64,000 nt of DNA from Vespa crabro (GCF_910589235.1 NC_060955.1:18850212-18914211), one strand, 5' to 3'; counted from the first letter of the stretch, positions 1 to 11,350 are shown. Notes: generated by a model not told the origin, from the sequence alone. Numbers and translations: made by a program.

Positions 1-395
1 TGACGGAATTATGTTCTTTTTAACAATTTTTTTCTTTTTTTTTTTTTTTTTAATTTTAACAAATTTACAATTTGTGCAAAGTTACAATAGCAAAAAATGT
101 TAATAGAAGTAGATATTGACTTTTTTTATTTTTCCATATGTCGTGAACACTGGAGACATTTTTGTACGAACCTTCGACCAGCAAGAAATTTTTTACCGCT
201 TGCGGTTTCTACGATCTAAACCTTTATATATAAATATAAATATTTATATATAGTGTAAGTTAAAAATGCAATTTCTGGATATTTCTTGTCTTTCATTATA
301 TAAGAATTTAATATATATGTGTATATTTTAGGCGATTATTCAAGAATATAAACAATAAATTAACGTTGTAATGTCCCAGTAAAATTTTGAAAAAT
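1..395 (+). pseudogene. A0: 3' remnant of a group A gustatory receptor
   Basis: The window opens in the last bases of an exon 4, where the donor reads TT instead of GT (position 9). Exon 5 homology starts at 140 (GTC GTG AAC ACT GGA GAC), then lacks about 8 bp around 163. It runs directly into exon 6 sequence near 190, so the exon 5 end, intron 5 and exon 6 start are gone. Exon 7 is reduced to a few codons near 333-347, with the TYLVILIQ core deleted between short ATT repeats. Three separate lesions make this a clear pseudogene. Its 5' part lies outside the window. Confidence 0.8.
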
Positions 396-1083
396 ATCAA
401 ATCTTTCAAATAAGAGATTCGTAATTCAAGATTTATATGTTTATATACCTCCATTTCAATGTCAGAAAGAAATAAATTATTGCTGATTAGTTTATAACTC
501 TAATTCTGTGATTCTAATTGAAAGCATAGCTAAATCCTCTACTTTTTCTTTAGAATTTGAATTGTAAAACTGACTCGTCTCATTAAACCAAATATAGTAA
601 GTACATCTAATAGGCTTATATTTGAGATGTTTAACAGTTAATCATTTATATATATATATATATTACGCTTATTCGTAATTTATTTTAATAACAATATAAA
701 TTAACGTCAATATAACGTTTCGTTTAAGAAATAATTTCTTATTGATTTTCTTTTCATAACAAGATAATGTGTATAAATATGGACGAATGCATCTCATCGA
801 AATAACAAAAGCAAAGAAAATATTTTACGTGATGGAAAAGCGGGATGAGTATGAAAATGGAAGTTTTTATTCCAAGCTAACAACGCAAATTATAATAATA
901 CATATCTATTATAAAAGCACTCAAGCGTGATAAGAACTGAAAGACATGTAGTAAAAATTAGTATCATTCGAAAACTCTAGCAAGTAGTCTTTTACAAATT
1001 AGAGAAGAAACTAAACGTTTTTTCTTGAAATTGAAAAGTTGTATTAAAAAAAAAAAAAAAAAAACAAACTAAAATCTTTTAAC
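396..1083 (+). promoter_or_regulatory. Upstream region of A1
   Basis: No gene is seen in 396-1083. Two blocks recur ahead of every group A gene. The distal block (about 729-810) has an ATTGATTTTC core, then a TATAAATATG-like stretch and a CATCGAA end. The proximal block (958-987) contains TAGTATCATTCGAAAACT, about 100 bp before the ATG. TCATTC fits the insect initiator consensus TCAKTY, so the proximal block may mark transcription start; this is inference. A poly-A run lies at about 1047-1064. Confidence 0.5.
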
Positions 1084-2909
1084 ATGTTCCAGTCGAAAGA
1101 TTTTCAACGTACCATTATGCCGTTGATTATCACTAATTCTATCGTTTCTACTGGCCTATTAGAATATTTCGTTGATCGAACGATTCAGATGATTGGATTT
1201 TATTATGCCATTTGTTGTATAGTTTACTATAGTATTTTATTTTATCTATTTAAGGAAATATTGGATATTTCTACGCGTGTTCAAGCAACAGTAGTGGGAA
1301 AAATAATCACCAGATTTCGGTTTATTAATAATGCCTTTGTCTATATCATAGTAATTTTTGCTGGTATTTCGAGAAGAAAGGTATATATTTTTTTATTAAT
1401 TGATAAATGTTTCCTTTAAGTGATTATTGTATTATTAAGACTGATGTTTTATATATAACGATAGTAATTTAATAAAAAAAACTTAATTTTTACAGTGGAT
1501 TAAATTGTTCGTAAAACAATTGGAAATTTGTACACGAGAAATTGATAAACTGAATGTACCGAAGAATTATTCCTCTCTTTTTCTTTATCAATGTATCATA
1601 GGAGTGTTTATTATTTTTATGATAGTAGGTTTAATTATTGATAATATATATTGGTACTCCTATATCAACTTACCTTTCAATTATATTTTAAAATTACAAT
1701 TTCATTATTTCGATAATTATCCTTATATCGTAACGATGGTCATCGACTTTACTTTTGTCTTTTGGGTCAGGCAAGTCAATCGATTTATTTATTATCAAAT
1801 ATATCAGCATTTACTAAATTTTAACAAGTGATTTTAAACAGATATATAAAAATCAACTTTGGTCAATTGAATAGTGTACTTCAAAGTATGCTGAGAACAA
1901 CTATCGATTCTCCACAACATAAGAGAGTGCTCCGAATGAAAGATAATTGGGAAGATGATTCTTCGTTATCTACTGTTTATCAAATATACAAAGCGAATGA
2001 GAACATCGTGAAATTAAAGAGAATCAAGTAAGTTATTGATAATTAATCTGAAACGATTGATTATTCTTCTTCGATAAGGAATTTCCTCTTATTCCTTTTG
2101 ATTGCAGGAGAATCCATTTTGAATTATTGAAATGTGCCAGAATTATAAACGAAGCTTATGAAATACGAATTCTTACATCAATATCTTCATGCGTCATATT
2201 TACTATTACATTTTTATACAGTCTATACGCTATTTCAATTACAAACAATTATGACAATTGGATGAATGAGTTCTGTTCGCATTTCTATTGGATTTTATAT
2301 TTTGTCATCAAGATTTTTGCAATAAACAACATATGTGAGATAACAATGGCAGAAGTATGTTCTTTTTAATAAATCAATTTTTCTTTTTCTTTTATTTAAC
2401 CTTATATTTGATATTAAAAATACATATAATCTTTTGAAACTTTGAGAGAGTTTAATAAAAACATATATTGATTTTTTTTTTTTATTTTTCTATATGTCGA
2501 GAACACTGGAGATATTCTTTACGAATTGTATGAACCTTCGACCAGCAAGAAATTTCGTGATGAGGTAAGAAACGATGCGTGTAAGTGTATAATATATCGA
2601 ATTACATATTAAATGTATTATCTTTCGTTTCAGATTCGTGATTTTATGTTTCAACTAATTCAAAATCGTTTGACGTTTACCGCCTGCAGATTCTATGATC
2701 TAGATCGTACATTTATATATAGTGTAAGTTGAAAATGCAATTTTTGAATATCTTTCATTACATAAGAATTTATAATGAAATTAATATATATTAACATGTT
2801 TTAGGCGATAGGTTCGATTACTACCTATCTCGTTATTCTTATTCAAGTTGGAGATAAACCTAAAGTATTTTTAAACAATACGAATTATAATTTAACGTTA
2901 GGAATATAA
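1084..2909 (+). CDS. A1: gustatory receptor, group A, 7 exons
   Basis: Exons: 1084-1380, 1496-1770, 1842-2027, 2108-2354, 2496-2564, 2634-2723, 2805-2909 (422 aa). Hydrophobic segments lie at about residues 12-28, 36-56, 82-94, 132-150, 173-189, two in 265-330, and the last at 389-403. The final segment reads TTYLVILIQV, the Gr TYhhhhhQF signature with F replaced by V. The loop encoded by exon 3 (191-253) is hydrophilic and carries DSPQHKR at 213-219. Intron 2 starts GCAAGT, not GT. Intron 4 has no AG at the conserved exon 5 start; a GAG six bases downstream could serve in this copy, at a cost of two residues. The last three introns are phase 0. Expected to be a chemosensory membrane receptor or channel subunit; ligand unknown. 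Family assignment is strong, exact exon 5 boundary less so. Confidence 0.8.
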
Positions 2910-3398
2910 CGAACGAATTAAAATATTTTTTCATTCGATAAATGTATCACACGTAATGGACAATTTTTTATGTGGTACAATATTTTGTTTTACATCATGC
3001 TTTTTCATTTTTTCTGCGGCATCATAAAAAAAAGTAAAATAAGAAAAAAATAGAGAGTAGATCAGGAAATAATAACATTTGTGTGTTGAACAATATTTAC
3101 ATGGTAATATGATAATAGTTATAAATGGATTTTATCGAACGATGTATAGAAGGAAAATAATGTTTCTACGTTTCCGAACGTGAATGTAGGTCAAAATATT
3201 CGATGAAAGCGTAATAAAATATAATGCAGGCAATGAATTGTGCTCAGTTGTAGTGTCATTTCAAAACTCCACAAAGGATGTTCTACATTTTCTTTTTTTT
3301 TTTCTTTGAATACCAAGTTCTTCGATTAGTGTGTTTGAAATAATTAATTAACAGGAAGAAAATAAATGACATTATTTTTGTTGAAGTATATCTTAGAA
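2910..3398 (+). promoter_or_regulatory. A1-B1 spacer with B1 upstream module
   Basis: The group B distal block lies at about 3090-3145 (GGTAATAT, TATAAATGG-like and ATCGAACGATG parts). The proximal block at 3251-3290 reads TAGTGTCATTTCAAAACTCC then a GTTCTACAT end, 148 bp before the start codon. The A1 polyadenylation signal seen in sister genes as GTCAATAAA is degraded here (CATCATAAAAA near 3023). Nothing else is recognised. Confidence 0.45.
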
Positions 3399-5151
3399 AT
3401 GTATTTATCCGCGGAATTTCGACGTAGCGTCAAACCATTGATAATAATGAATTCGATTTTTACTACTGGTCTGCTGGAATATTTCGTCGATATTAAGATT
3501 AACGCAATCGGTATAATTTATGTTTGTTTCTCTATTGTTTTCTATTTCTCGCTGATCTATTCATTATCGCTACCTATTACAATATTTGAACAAAATCAAC
3601 CGACAATTGCACAACTAACGCTACAAATATACGTTTACATCGATTACTTATTTTACGTTGTCACTATTATCACTGGGATTCTTAGACGAAAGGTGAATTT
3701 GTTTGTTCTTCTAATTTATTTAATTTATCAAAATTTTTACAGTACGACATTTTTCACTATCTTTCGCAGAAGGTAAGACGTTTCACATTACAACTGGAAA
3801 CGTGTATTCGAACAATGGATCAGCTGAATATACCAATGAATTTGTCTAAATCTTTTTGGCAACAATATTATCTTATCTTATTTATTGTTTTCATCGTAAT
3901 GTCTATGGCAGTTTTAGATTATTCATGGATAATATTAATAGAGTCTAGTTATTGGAAAATATTTATTTGCTTTTACCTCGAACGTTATCCCTTTATTATA
4001 TTATTAGTAATCGATGTTACTTTCGTATTCTGGATAAGGTAAGTAAATCATTTGATCTATAGCAAAACATACTCAGTATTTGTCAAATTTTAGTGAATCT
4101 TGAACTTAAAATAGGTATATAAAAATCAAATTTAGTCAATTGAACGAACTATTGAAAGGTATGCTTACAACTACTATTCATTCGCCGCAACATAAAAGAG
4201 TCCTTCAATATAGGAGTAACAGCAAGAACGATTCTCCGTTATCAAATATTCATCGAACTTATAAATCTAACGAAGACGTTATGAAAATAAAAAAAGTCAG
4301 GTAATTATTTATAGCGCAATTTTATAAAATAATTATTTTGATTTTTTATATTTTTCATTTTTTGTTGAAGGGAAATACATCTGGAATTAATCAAGTGTGC
4401 TAAAAATACAAACGAAGCGTATAGCTTATATACTCTGTTCTCTCTAATAACAACTTTCATTTTAATCACTATTACAACTTACAATGCTTACTATTATTTA
4501 ATAATTAAACGCTATTATACGGATCTCTTACAATGTTTTACTTATTTATATTGGATGTCTTACTTTGGTTTCAAGATTATCATTGTAAGTCATATATGTG
4601 CAACAACTATAACAGAGGTATTAATTATTTATTAATTATTGTAACTATTTATTATTTTATTTTTTTGTTATAAATTTTTTCTCCCCTCATATTTCAACGA
4701 AATATTAAATGAAATAAATATTGATGTTATATCATATTTCTTTACATGCGACAAATACCGGAGATATCCTTTGTGAATTGTACGAACCGTCAATTTGCAA
4801 GGAATTTCGTGCTGAGGTAATAAATTTATAAAAACAAATTTATTAATAATTTAATATCAATATTTTATCATATTTCTAGATTCGTAACTTTACTCTACAA
4901 CTTATTCAAAATCCGCTGTCATTTACAACTTGTGGTTTCTTTTATCTCGATTATACATTGATACATGGTGTACGTTCAAAGCAAAATTTATATTATTGAT
5001 TATTAGAGTTATATTAAAATTACAGATTAATGTTCATTATTTTTAGATGTTCGGTGCTGTTATAACTTACCTCATTATTCTCATTCAAATTGAAAATGTA
5101 TCATCATATACTTTCGTTGAAAGTTCGACCTTCACGGGTAATGATTTATGA
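3399..5151 (+). CDS. B1: gustatory receptor, group B, 7 exons
   Basis: Exons: 3399-3692, 3770-4038, 4115-4300, 4371-4617, 4748-4816, 4880-4969, 5047-5151 (419 aa). I start at the Met (3399) that aligns with MSLSAEF in sister genes; an in-frame Met at 3366 would add 11 residues. Signature: VITYLIILIQI. Exon 3 encodes TTTIHSPQHKR, so the usually invariant Asp of DSPQHKR is His. Intron 2 has an ordinary GTAAGT donor, unlike most of the array. Intron 4 ends TTTACAT before GCG ACA AAT ACC, again without AG. All exons are open and in phase. Lies 490 bp after A1 and is followed by a C-type relic. Confidence 0.8.
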
Positions 5152-5654
5152 GAATTTTAAAATCATTGTTAGATGTAGATTTATCTGAAACTATAAAAAG
5201 CATCAAAATATTTTAGTAATCTTAACAGTATTTTGTAATGTTTACAATATTTATAGTAATTTGTTTATATTTACTTATAACAAATCTGCTGTTATTATAG
5301 CACAAATATTATTGCTAAAAAATATGAATATACTAAGGAAATATTATATATGAATTGATAAAAATACTCTCCAAATGGCACTTTGTTAATTCATATACCA
5401 TTTATCTTCATACTTTTATCTTGCAATACTACTCTTAATACAATATTTTTTACAAAGGAAATGTGTCTATGAAAAAAATATTAATCACATAATCGAATAG
5501 ATAAAACATATAACTATATCTTTAAATCTAATAATTTATTTAATGGAATAAAAGTAAGGCAATATCGAAATGCGTTTTAATCATTTTTCATTGGCTTAAC
5601 ATAGTGACCTTGGTCAACATAGGTAACGTAATTCTCTTTATATTTAAAATGTTT
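5152..5654 (+). other. B1 3' flank and C-type 5' flank remnant
   Basis: No coding sequence recognised. The first part resembles the 3' flanks of other B genes (a short motif around TATAGCACA, here at about 5299). The stretch near 5622-5645 (GGTAACGTAATTCTCTTTAT) matches sequence about 470 bp upstream of C1, so this is likely the old C gene leader. Confidence 0.4.
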
Positions 5655-5917
5655 TGTTATATTTAGAAAATATGAGTTCTACTAATTTCTTCTATTGTTT
5701 TGGAATCAATTAAATACAGAAAAGCGGATGATTTTTATGCAAATGAATTTTACATAGAACAATCATTATATATTCTATAATTATATTATACAACAAAAAG
5801 AAATTAAAAATAATGAAAAGTATAATTAATTTATTTATTTTTCAGTGTATTGGTTTTATTATGATATTCATCGTTGCCATAATTCAAGGCGAAAATTCAT
5901 TAAAAAAAGTATCATAA
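5655..5917 (+). pseudogene. Remnant of a group C receptor (parts of exons 3 and 7)
   Basis: About 5667-5735 matches C1 exon 3 (ATTTCTTCTATTG, then GAATCAATTA and AAAGCGGATG, against the SSIASELLEHKKADG region). At 5846-5917, after TTTTTCAG, an open exon 7 encodes CIGFIMIFIVAIIQGENSLKKVS and a stop, aligned with C1 exon 7 (CVGIITTYMVIMIQV). The TY motif is lost. Exons 1, 2, 4, 5 and 6 are absent, so the gene was removed by internal deletion. Confidence 0.65.
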
Positions 5918-6389
5918 ATCATTGCACCAGTCCTTTTTTTTCTCGATTGTTACAAATGTAATTATAAAAATTTACGATTGGATCTATATAAAAAATAGAA
6001 GGGTAAAGCAGGATAAAAAAATAAAATTTAACTTCAATACTACGATCTGCTTCATAGATAATTTCTTAATGACTTTTATATGATAACGAGGTAATATATA
6101 TAAATATGTATGAATACCTTTCATACAAAAGACAAGGACAAATGATAAGAAATGAAAAATAGGGTGAGTAGGAAATTTCTAGTTTTTATCCCGAGCTAAA
6201 TTGATGTCATAATAATATCTATCATGAAAAAATTTTAGTATAATAGAAATAGAAAGACTGGTAATAAGAATTAGTATCATTCGAAAACTTCAGCAAGTAG
6301 TTTCTTATAAATTGGAAAAGAAATTTTTTTTTGGAAAGTGAAAGGTTGCATTTTCAAAAAAAAAAAAAAAAAAATTTTAATCTTTTAGA
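5918..6389 (+). promoter_or_regulatory. Upstream region of A2
   Basis: Contains the group A distal block (about 6059-6130, GATAACGAGG then TATAAATATG) and the proximal block (6271-6300, TTAGTATCATTCGAAAACTT), 119 bp ahead of the start. A poly-A run precedes the ATG. Confidence 0.5.
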
Positions 6390-8208
6390 ATGTTTCGATC
6401 AAAAGAATTTCAACGATCTGTTATGCCACTGATTATTGCGAATTCGATCGTTTCCACTGGGTTATTAGAATACTTCGTTAATCGAACGATTCGTACGATT
6501 GGTTTTGTTTATGTTATTTGTTGTTCAGTTTACTACAGTATTTTAACTTATACATTAAAGAATTTAATTGATATTTTGGCGGAAGACCAATTAACAAAAA
6601 CGGCAGTAATAATTAGCATGATCGAATATTTTAGTAACTTCTTTTTCTATGTTATATCACTTTTTGCTGGTTTAGTTAGAGAAAAGGTAAGATCTTTTTA
6701 ATTAGTAAACATGATTTTTCTTTAAATGATTATTATGTTATTAAGTGATATATTATATACAAGAAATAAGAAATAATCGAAAAAATTGGTAAATTGATTC
6801 ATATTTACAGCAAATAAAATTGTTTATAGAACAATTGGAAATTTGTACACGAAAAATTGATGAATTAAACATATCGACAATTTATTCTTCTCTTTTCCAA
6901 TATCAATGTATCGCAGGTGTATTTTTCATTTTTATCATATCAAGTTTAATTTTACTCGATATATTTTGGTACGTCCATAAGAGCTTATCACACAATAATA
7001 TTTTAATACTACACTATTGTTACTTTGACAATTATCCTACCATCGTAATAATGATTAGCAACTTTACTTTTATCTTTTGGATCAGGCAAGACAATTATTT
7101 TATTTATTACGAAAAGAAATTAATATTTACTAAACTGTAACGAATGATTTTAAACAGATATATAAAAATCAAATTTGGTCAATTGAATAATGTACTTCAA
7201 AGTATGCTGACAACAACTATCGATTCTCCACAACATAAGAGAGTGCTCCGAATGAAAGACAATTGGGAAGATGATTCTTCGTTATCTATTGTTTATCGAA
7301 TGTACAAAGCGAATGAGAACCTTGTGAAATTAAAGAGGGTCAAGTAAGTTACTGTCTAATAGTACAAAACGGATTATCATTTATCTTTAATTTTTAATAA
7401 TTTCCTTTTATTCTTTTGATTAAAGACAAATCCACTTGGAATTAATAAAATGTGCCAGAATAATAAATGATGCTTATGGATTACAAATGCTTATATCCAC
7501 GTCGTCATCGGTTGTATTTCTAATTACATTATTACATGACTTATACATTAACGTATCAGGATACGAATTGGACAATTGGATAGAAAATTTCTATGAGCTA
7601 TTATATTGGATTCTTTTTTATGTTATCGAGATTTTTTCAATTAGCAATATATGTGAGGCAACGATTACGGAAGTACGTTTTTTTTTTTTAATTTATTGCA
7701 TCTTTCTTTTATCCATAAATATAAATGATATTTACAAAATGTAAAATCTTTTGGAATGATAAGAGATATTAATAAAAATACATATTATATGATTTCTCTT
7801 ATTTTTCTATATGCTGAGAAAATTGGTGATATACTTTATGAACTGTATGAACCTTCGACCAGCAAGAAATTTCGCGATGAAGTAAGTAAAAATGAATGGC
7901 AGCATAAAAAATCATATTGCTAAATGAACAATTTTTTGTTTCAGATTCGTGATTTTACGTATCAACTAGTTCACAATCGTTTGATTTTCACCGCCTGCGG
8001 ATTCTACGATTTAGATCGTAAATTTATATACAGTGTAAGTTGAAAATGCTATCTTTGGATATCTTTTATCTTTCATTTTATAAAAATTTAATATTTGTTA
8101 TAGGCAATTGGTTTGATTATTACTTATATCGTTATTCTTATTCAAATTGGAGATAAACCTAAAATATTGTCTAACAATATGTATTCTAATTCAACGTCGA
8201 TGATATGA
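6390..8208 (+). CDS. A2: gustatory receptor, group A, 7 exons
   Basis: Exons: 6390-6686, 6811-7085, 7158-7343, 7426-7672, 7813-7881, 7945-8034, 8104-8208 (422 aa). Begins MFRSKEFQRSVMPLIIANSI. Exon 3 holds TTTIDSPQHKRVLRMKDNW. Last segment: LIITYIVILIQIGD. Intron 2 donor is GCAAGA. Exon 5 starts GCT GAG AAA ATT after TCTATAT; here too GAG offers an AG six bases in, so A2 and A1 are the only copies with a nearby in-frame AG. Tail SMI before TGA is shared with A3. No lesion found. Confidence 0.82.
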
Positions 8209-8672
8209 TGAATGAATTAAAATATTTCTTTATTCGATAAATGTATCACATGTAATTGACATCAATTTAAAATAATATCATATTTTATTTTAATATATCC
8301 CTTTTTATTTTTTCTGGGTCAATAAAAAGAGAGAAAAATATTGAAGAACAGAAAAAGATAGCATCTATGTAATAAATAATTTTTTATTAATTTTTATGAG
8401 ATAAAAGGTAATACCTGTAAGTGAAATTAATCGAACGATAGCTCAGAGGAAAAGAGAGCTCTTCTCACCTCTCAAATAAAAAGTAAACTAAGTAATTAGT
8501 TCCGAGCAATCGTAGTGTCACATTGAAACTCTGCGGATAATGTTCTATATACATTTCTTTTCCGCAAATATTGGATAACAAATGACTCAATCAGTCAGTT
8601 GGAAATAATTAGTGCGTTTGGGAAAAGAAGAAGGAAATAAATAAAATTGTTTTCTCAAAGAATACTTTAGAA
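8209..8672 (+). promoter_or_regulatory. A2-B2 spacer with B2 upstream module
   Basis: Distal block at about 8372-8443 (GGTAATACCTGTAAGTG then AATCGAACGATAG) and proximal block at 8513-8548 (TAGTGTCACATTGAAACTCT then TGTTCTATA), 160 bp before the B2 start. Also holds the A2 polyadenylation signal. Confidence 0.5.
8321..8326 (+). terminator. Polyadenylation signal of A2
   Basis: AATAAA within CTGGGTCAATAAAAAG, 113 bp after the A2 stop. The same TTTT-GGGTCAATAAA context follows A6, A7 and A8. Confidence 0.6.
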
Positions 8673-10404
8673 ATGTTTCTTTCGGATAAATTTCGTCGTA
8701 GCATCAAACCATTAATAATAATAAATTCGATTTTTACTACTGGTCTGATAGAATATTTTGTCGATAATAAGATTAACACGATTGGTATAGTTTATGCTTG
8801 TTTTTCTATCACTTTTTACATTATTATGGCCAATGAAATTTCATTTGCAATAGAAGATTTGTGTCTCAAATCATCATTAATACTAATGACATATCAGTTA
8901 CATGTTTATAGCCGCTATGTGTTTATCATTGTCAACATTATTGCTGGAGTTCTCAGAAGAAAGGTGATCGTTCTTTTATTTTATTAAATTCACCAAGATT
9001 TTTATCCTTATAACAATTTTCGTTATTTTTCGCAGAAAATGAGACATATCATGTTGCAAATAGAAACTTGTATTCGAAATATGGGTCAACTGCATATACC
9101 AATGAATTTGTCTAAATACTTTTGGCAACAGTGTTATCTTATATTATTTTCGATTTTCATCATAATAGTTATTATTGTGATTGATCATCGATGGTTAATA
9201 TTATTTGAGAATAGACACATGACAATATTAATTTTTCTTTACGTCGAATATTATCCTTTTTTCGTATGGTTAATAGCCGATATTAGTTTCATATTCTGGA
9301 TCTGGCAAGTATATCGTTTAATTTATTGCAAAATAAAACTGATTATTTATGGAATTTTAACGAACTTTAAACTAATAATAGGTATATAAAGACAAAATTT
9401 AGTCTACTAAATAAACTACTGAAAAACATGCTTACAACTACTATTGATTCGCCTCAACATAAAAGAATTCTTCGAATGTGGAATAACAAGAAGAACGATT
9501 CTTCGTCATATAATATTCACCGAACGTATAAATCAAACGAAAATATTATAAAAATAAAAAAAACAAAGTATGTATTATTATATAGTACAATTTTATAAAA
9601 AGATTTTTTTGACCTATATTTTTTATATTTCGTCGTAGGGAGATACATTTGGAATTAATCAAATGTGTTAGAAATACAATCGATGCGTATGGTTTACATA
9701 TTTTAATATCTGTTACAACAACTTTTATTTTTATCACAACTTTGGGTTACGATCTATACTATTTCTTAATGACTGAAGATTACTTTGTGCATCATCGAAA
9801 ATTTTTCATTTTTTTAAATAGGATTTTTTATTTTGGGTTTAAAATCATCATAATTAGTCATTTATGCGCAAGAACTATAATGGAGGTATGTTCCTTTAAT
9901 ATTCATTATTTTTTTCTTTTGTTATAAATATTTTTTCTTATATTTCAATGAAATATTGAACGAAATAAGTATTAATATTATATCATATTTCGTTACATGT
10001 GACGAACACCGGAGATATCCTTTGTGAATTATACGAACCGTCAACTAGCAAGGAATTTCGTGCCGAGGTAATAATTGATAAACATAATTAACGAAAAATT
10101 AATATTATTTTTGTGGTACTTCTAGATTCGTAGCTTTATTCTACAACTTATCCAAAATCCATTGACATTTACATCTTATGGCTTTTTTGATCTTGATCAT
10201 ACATTGATACGTAATGTACGTTCAAAGTATAATTTTTACACAATCGATATTTAGATTTATATTTAAATTATAGACAACTAATATTTTTATTACGTTTAGA
10301 TGACCGGTACCGTCATAACTTACCTCATTATTCTTATTCAAGTTGGAAAGGTATCGTCACAAATTTTCCTTCAAAATTCGACGTTATCGACTAATAATCT
10401 ATGA
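8673..10404 (+). CDS. B2: gustatory receptor, group B, 7 exons
   Basis: Exons: 8673-8963, 9036-9304, 9382-9567, 9639-9885, 9999-10067, 10126-10215, 10300-10404 (418 aa). Signature VITYLIILIQV. Exon 3 has TTTIDSPQHKRILRMWNNKK. At the exon 2/3 junction the usual Arg is Trp (TG+G), a trait shared with B3 and B4. Intron 2 donor is GCAAGT. Exon 5 starts GTG ACG AAC ACC after TTACAT with no AG. From exon 2 onward B2 and B3 stay at a constant offset of 2,688 bp, introns included, which shows a recent duplication or conversion; exon 4 is the exception and is very different between them. Confidence 0.82.
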
Positions 10405-11350
10405 GAAATTTAAGTTTATTATTACGTGCAGATTAATCTAGAATTATACAAAATATCAGTAAATCTTAGTAATTTTTACAACATTCAAATATTTATGATT
10501 CATATTCTTTTCTTCGGCAATACATGTGTGTTATGTTCTTATAGCACATATATTATTTGCTAAATGATTTGAATATACACTAATTGGAAAATTTTTATTC
10601 CTGAATTGATATTAGTTTGTTATTTCTTCTCGAGTACTATTTTAAAAATGATTAATAGGAATTATACTTTCGAAGAGCCAAATCAGAGGGTAAGCTTTTT
10701 TAATAGATGTTATTATAATTATTAATATGACTATTTAATTTTTAATTGGAGCAGTACAATTAAATTCTTTATATATTTGATACCGAAACTACTGATTAAA
10801 CGAAATAATCAGAGATTATTATCATAATTTTTGATAATTATTTGATAATTATAATTATATTTTGATCATCATTTGTAACTTTTAATATTGATAATTTATA
10901 AAAATTCAAATCAATACTTTTTATCAAATGAAAATGTATACTCTAATGAAACGACAGACTAGAACAAAAGAAGATAATATCTGCTTTTTGAATAATTTCG
11001 TATTCATTTCTACGTGGTAAAGAAGTAATATGTATAAGTAGGTTTCATCGAACGATCGCACCAAAGAAAATGATGATTCCTATCTCTTCAAATATGAATG
11101 TAAATTAGTGTAACATCTAATAAAAATATAATAAGGTATACTGCAAAGGATAAGATATGAGGAGTCATAGTCTCATATTAAAACTCCACAAAGAATATTC
11201 TCGTATTCGTCTCATTTCTACATATTTTGGATACTAAATTACTCAATTAGTGTTTCATTTACTTCGATTAGTTAGATTGAAAATAATTAGTGCGTTCGAA
11301 GGAAGAGAAAAAAAATAATTAGAGGTGTTTACACGAAGAATATTTAAAAA
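10405..11350 (+). promoter_or_regulatory. B2-B3 spacer with B3 upstream module
   Basis: The first ~200 bp is B-type 3' flank (TTATAGCACA at about 10541). The middle (10600-10970) is AT-rich with short internal TGATAATTAT repeats near 10828-10860, and I see no gene or C relic in it. Distal block at about 10986-11063 (GTAATATGTATAAGTAGG then ATCGAACGATCGCACC). Proximal block at 11168-11200 (TAGTCTCATATTAAAACTCC). Confidence 0.45.

Noticed and set aside
9546..9737. Minus-strand ORFs across the window (for example 9546-9737, 12234-12425, 17425-17643, 30511-30699, 42495-42677)
   Set aside because: They lie opposite receptor exons or in AT-rich spacer, show no recognisable domain, and their repeats only follow the underlying duplication.
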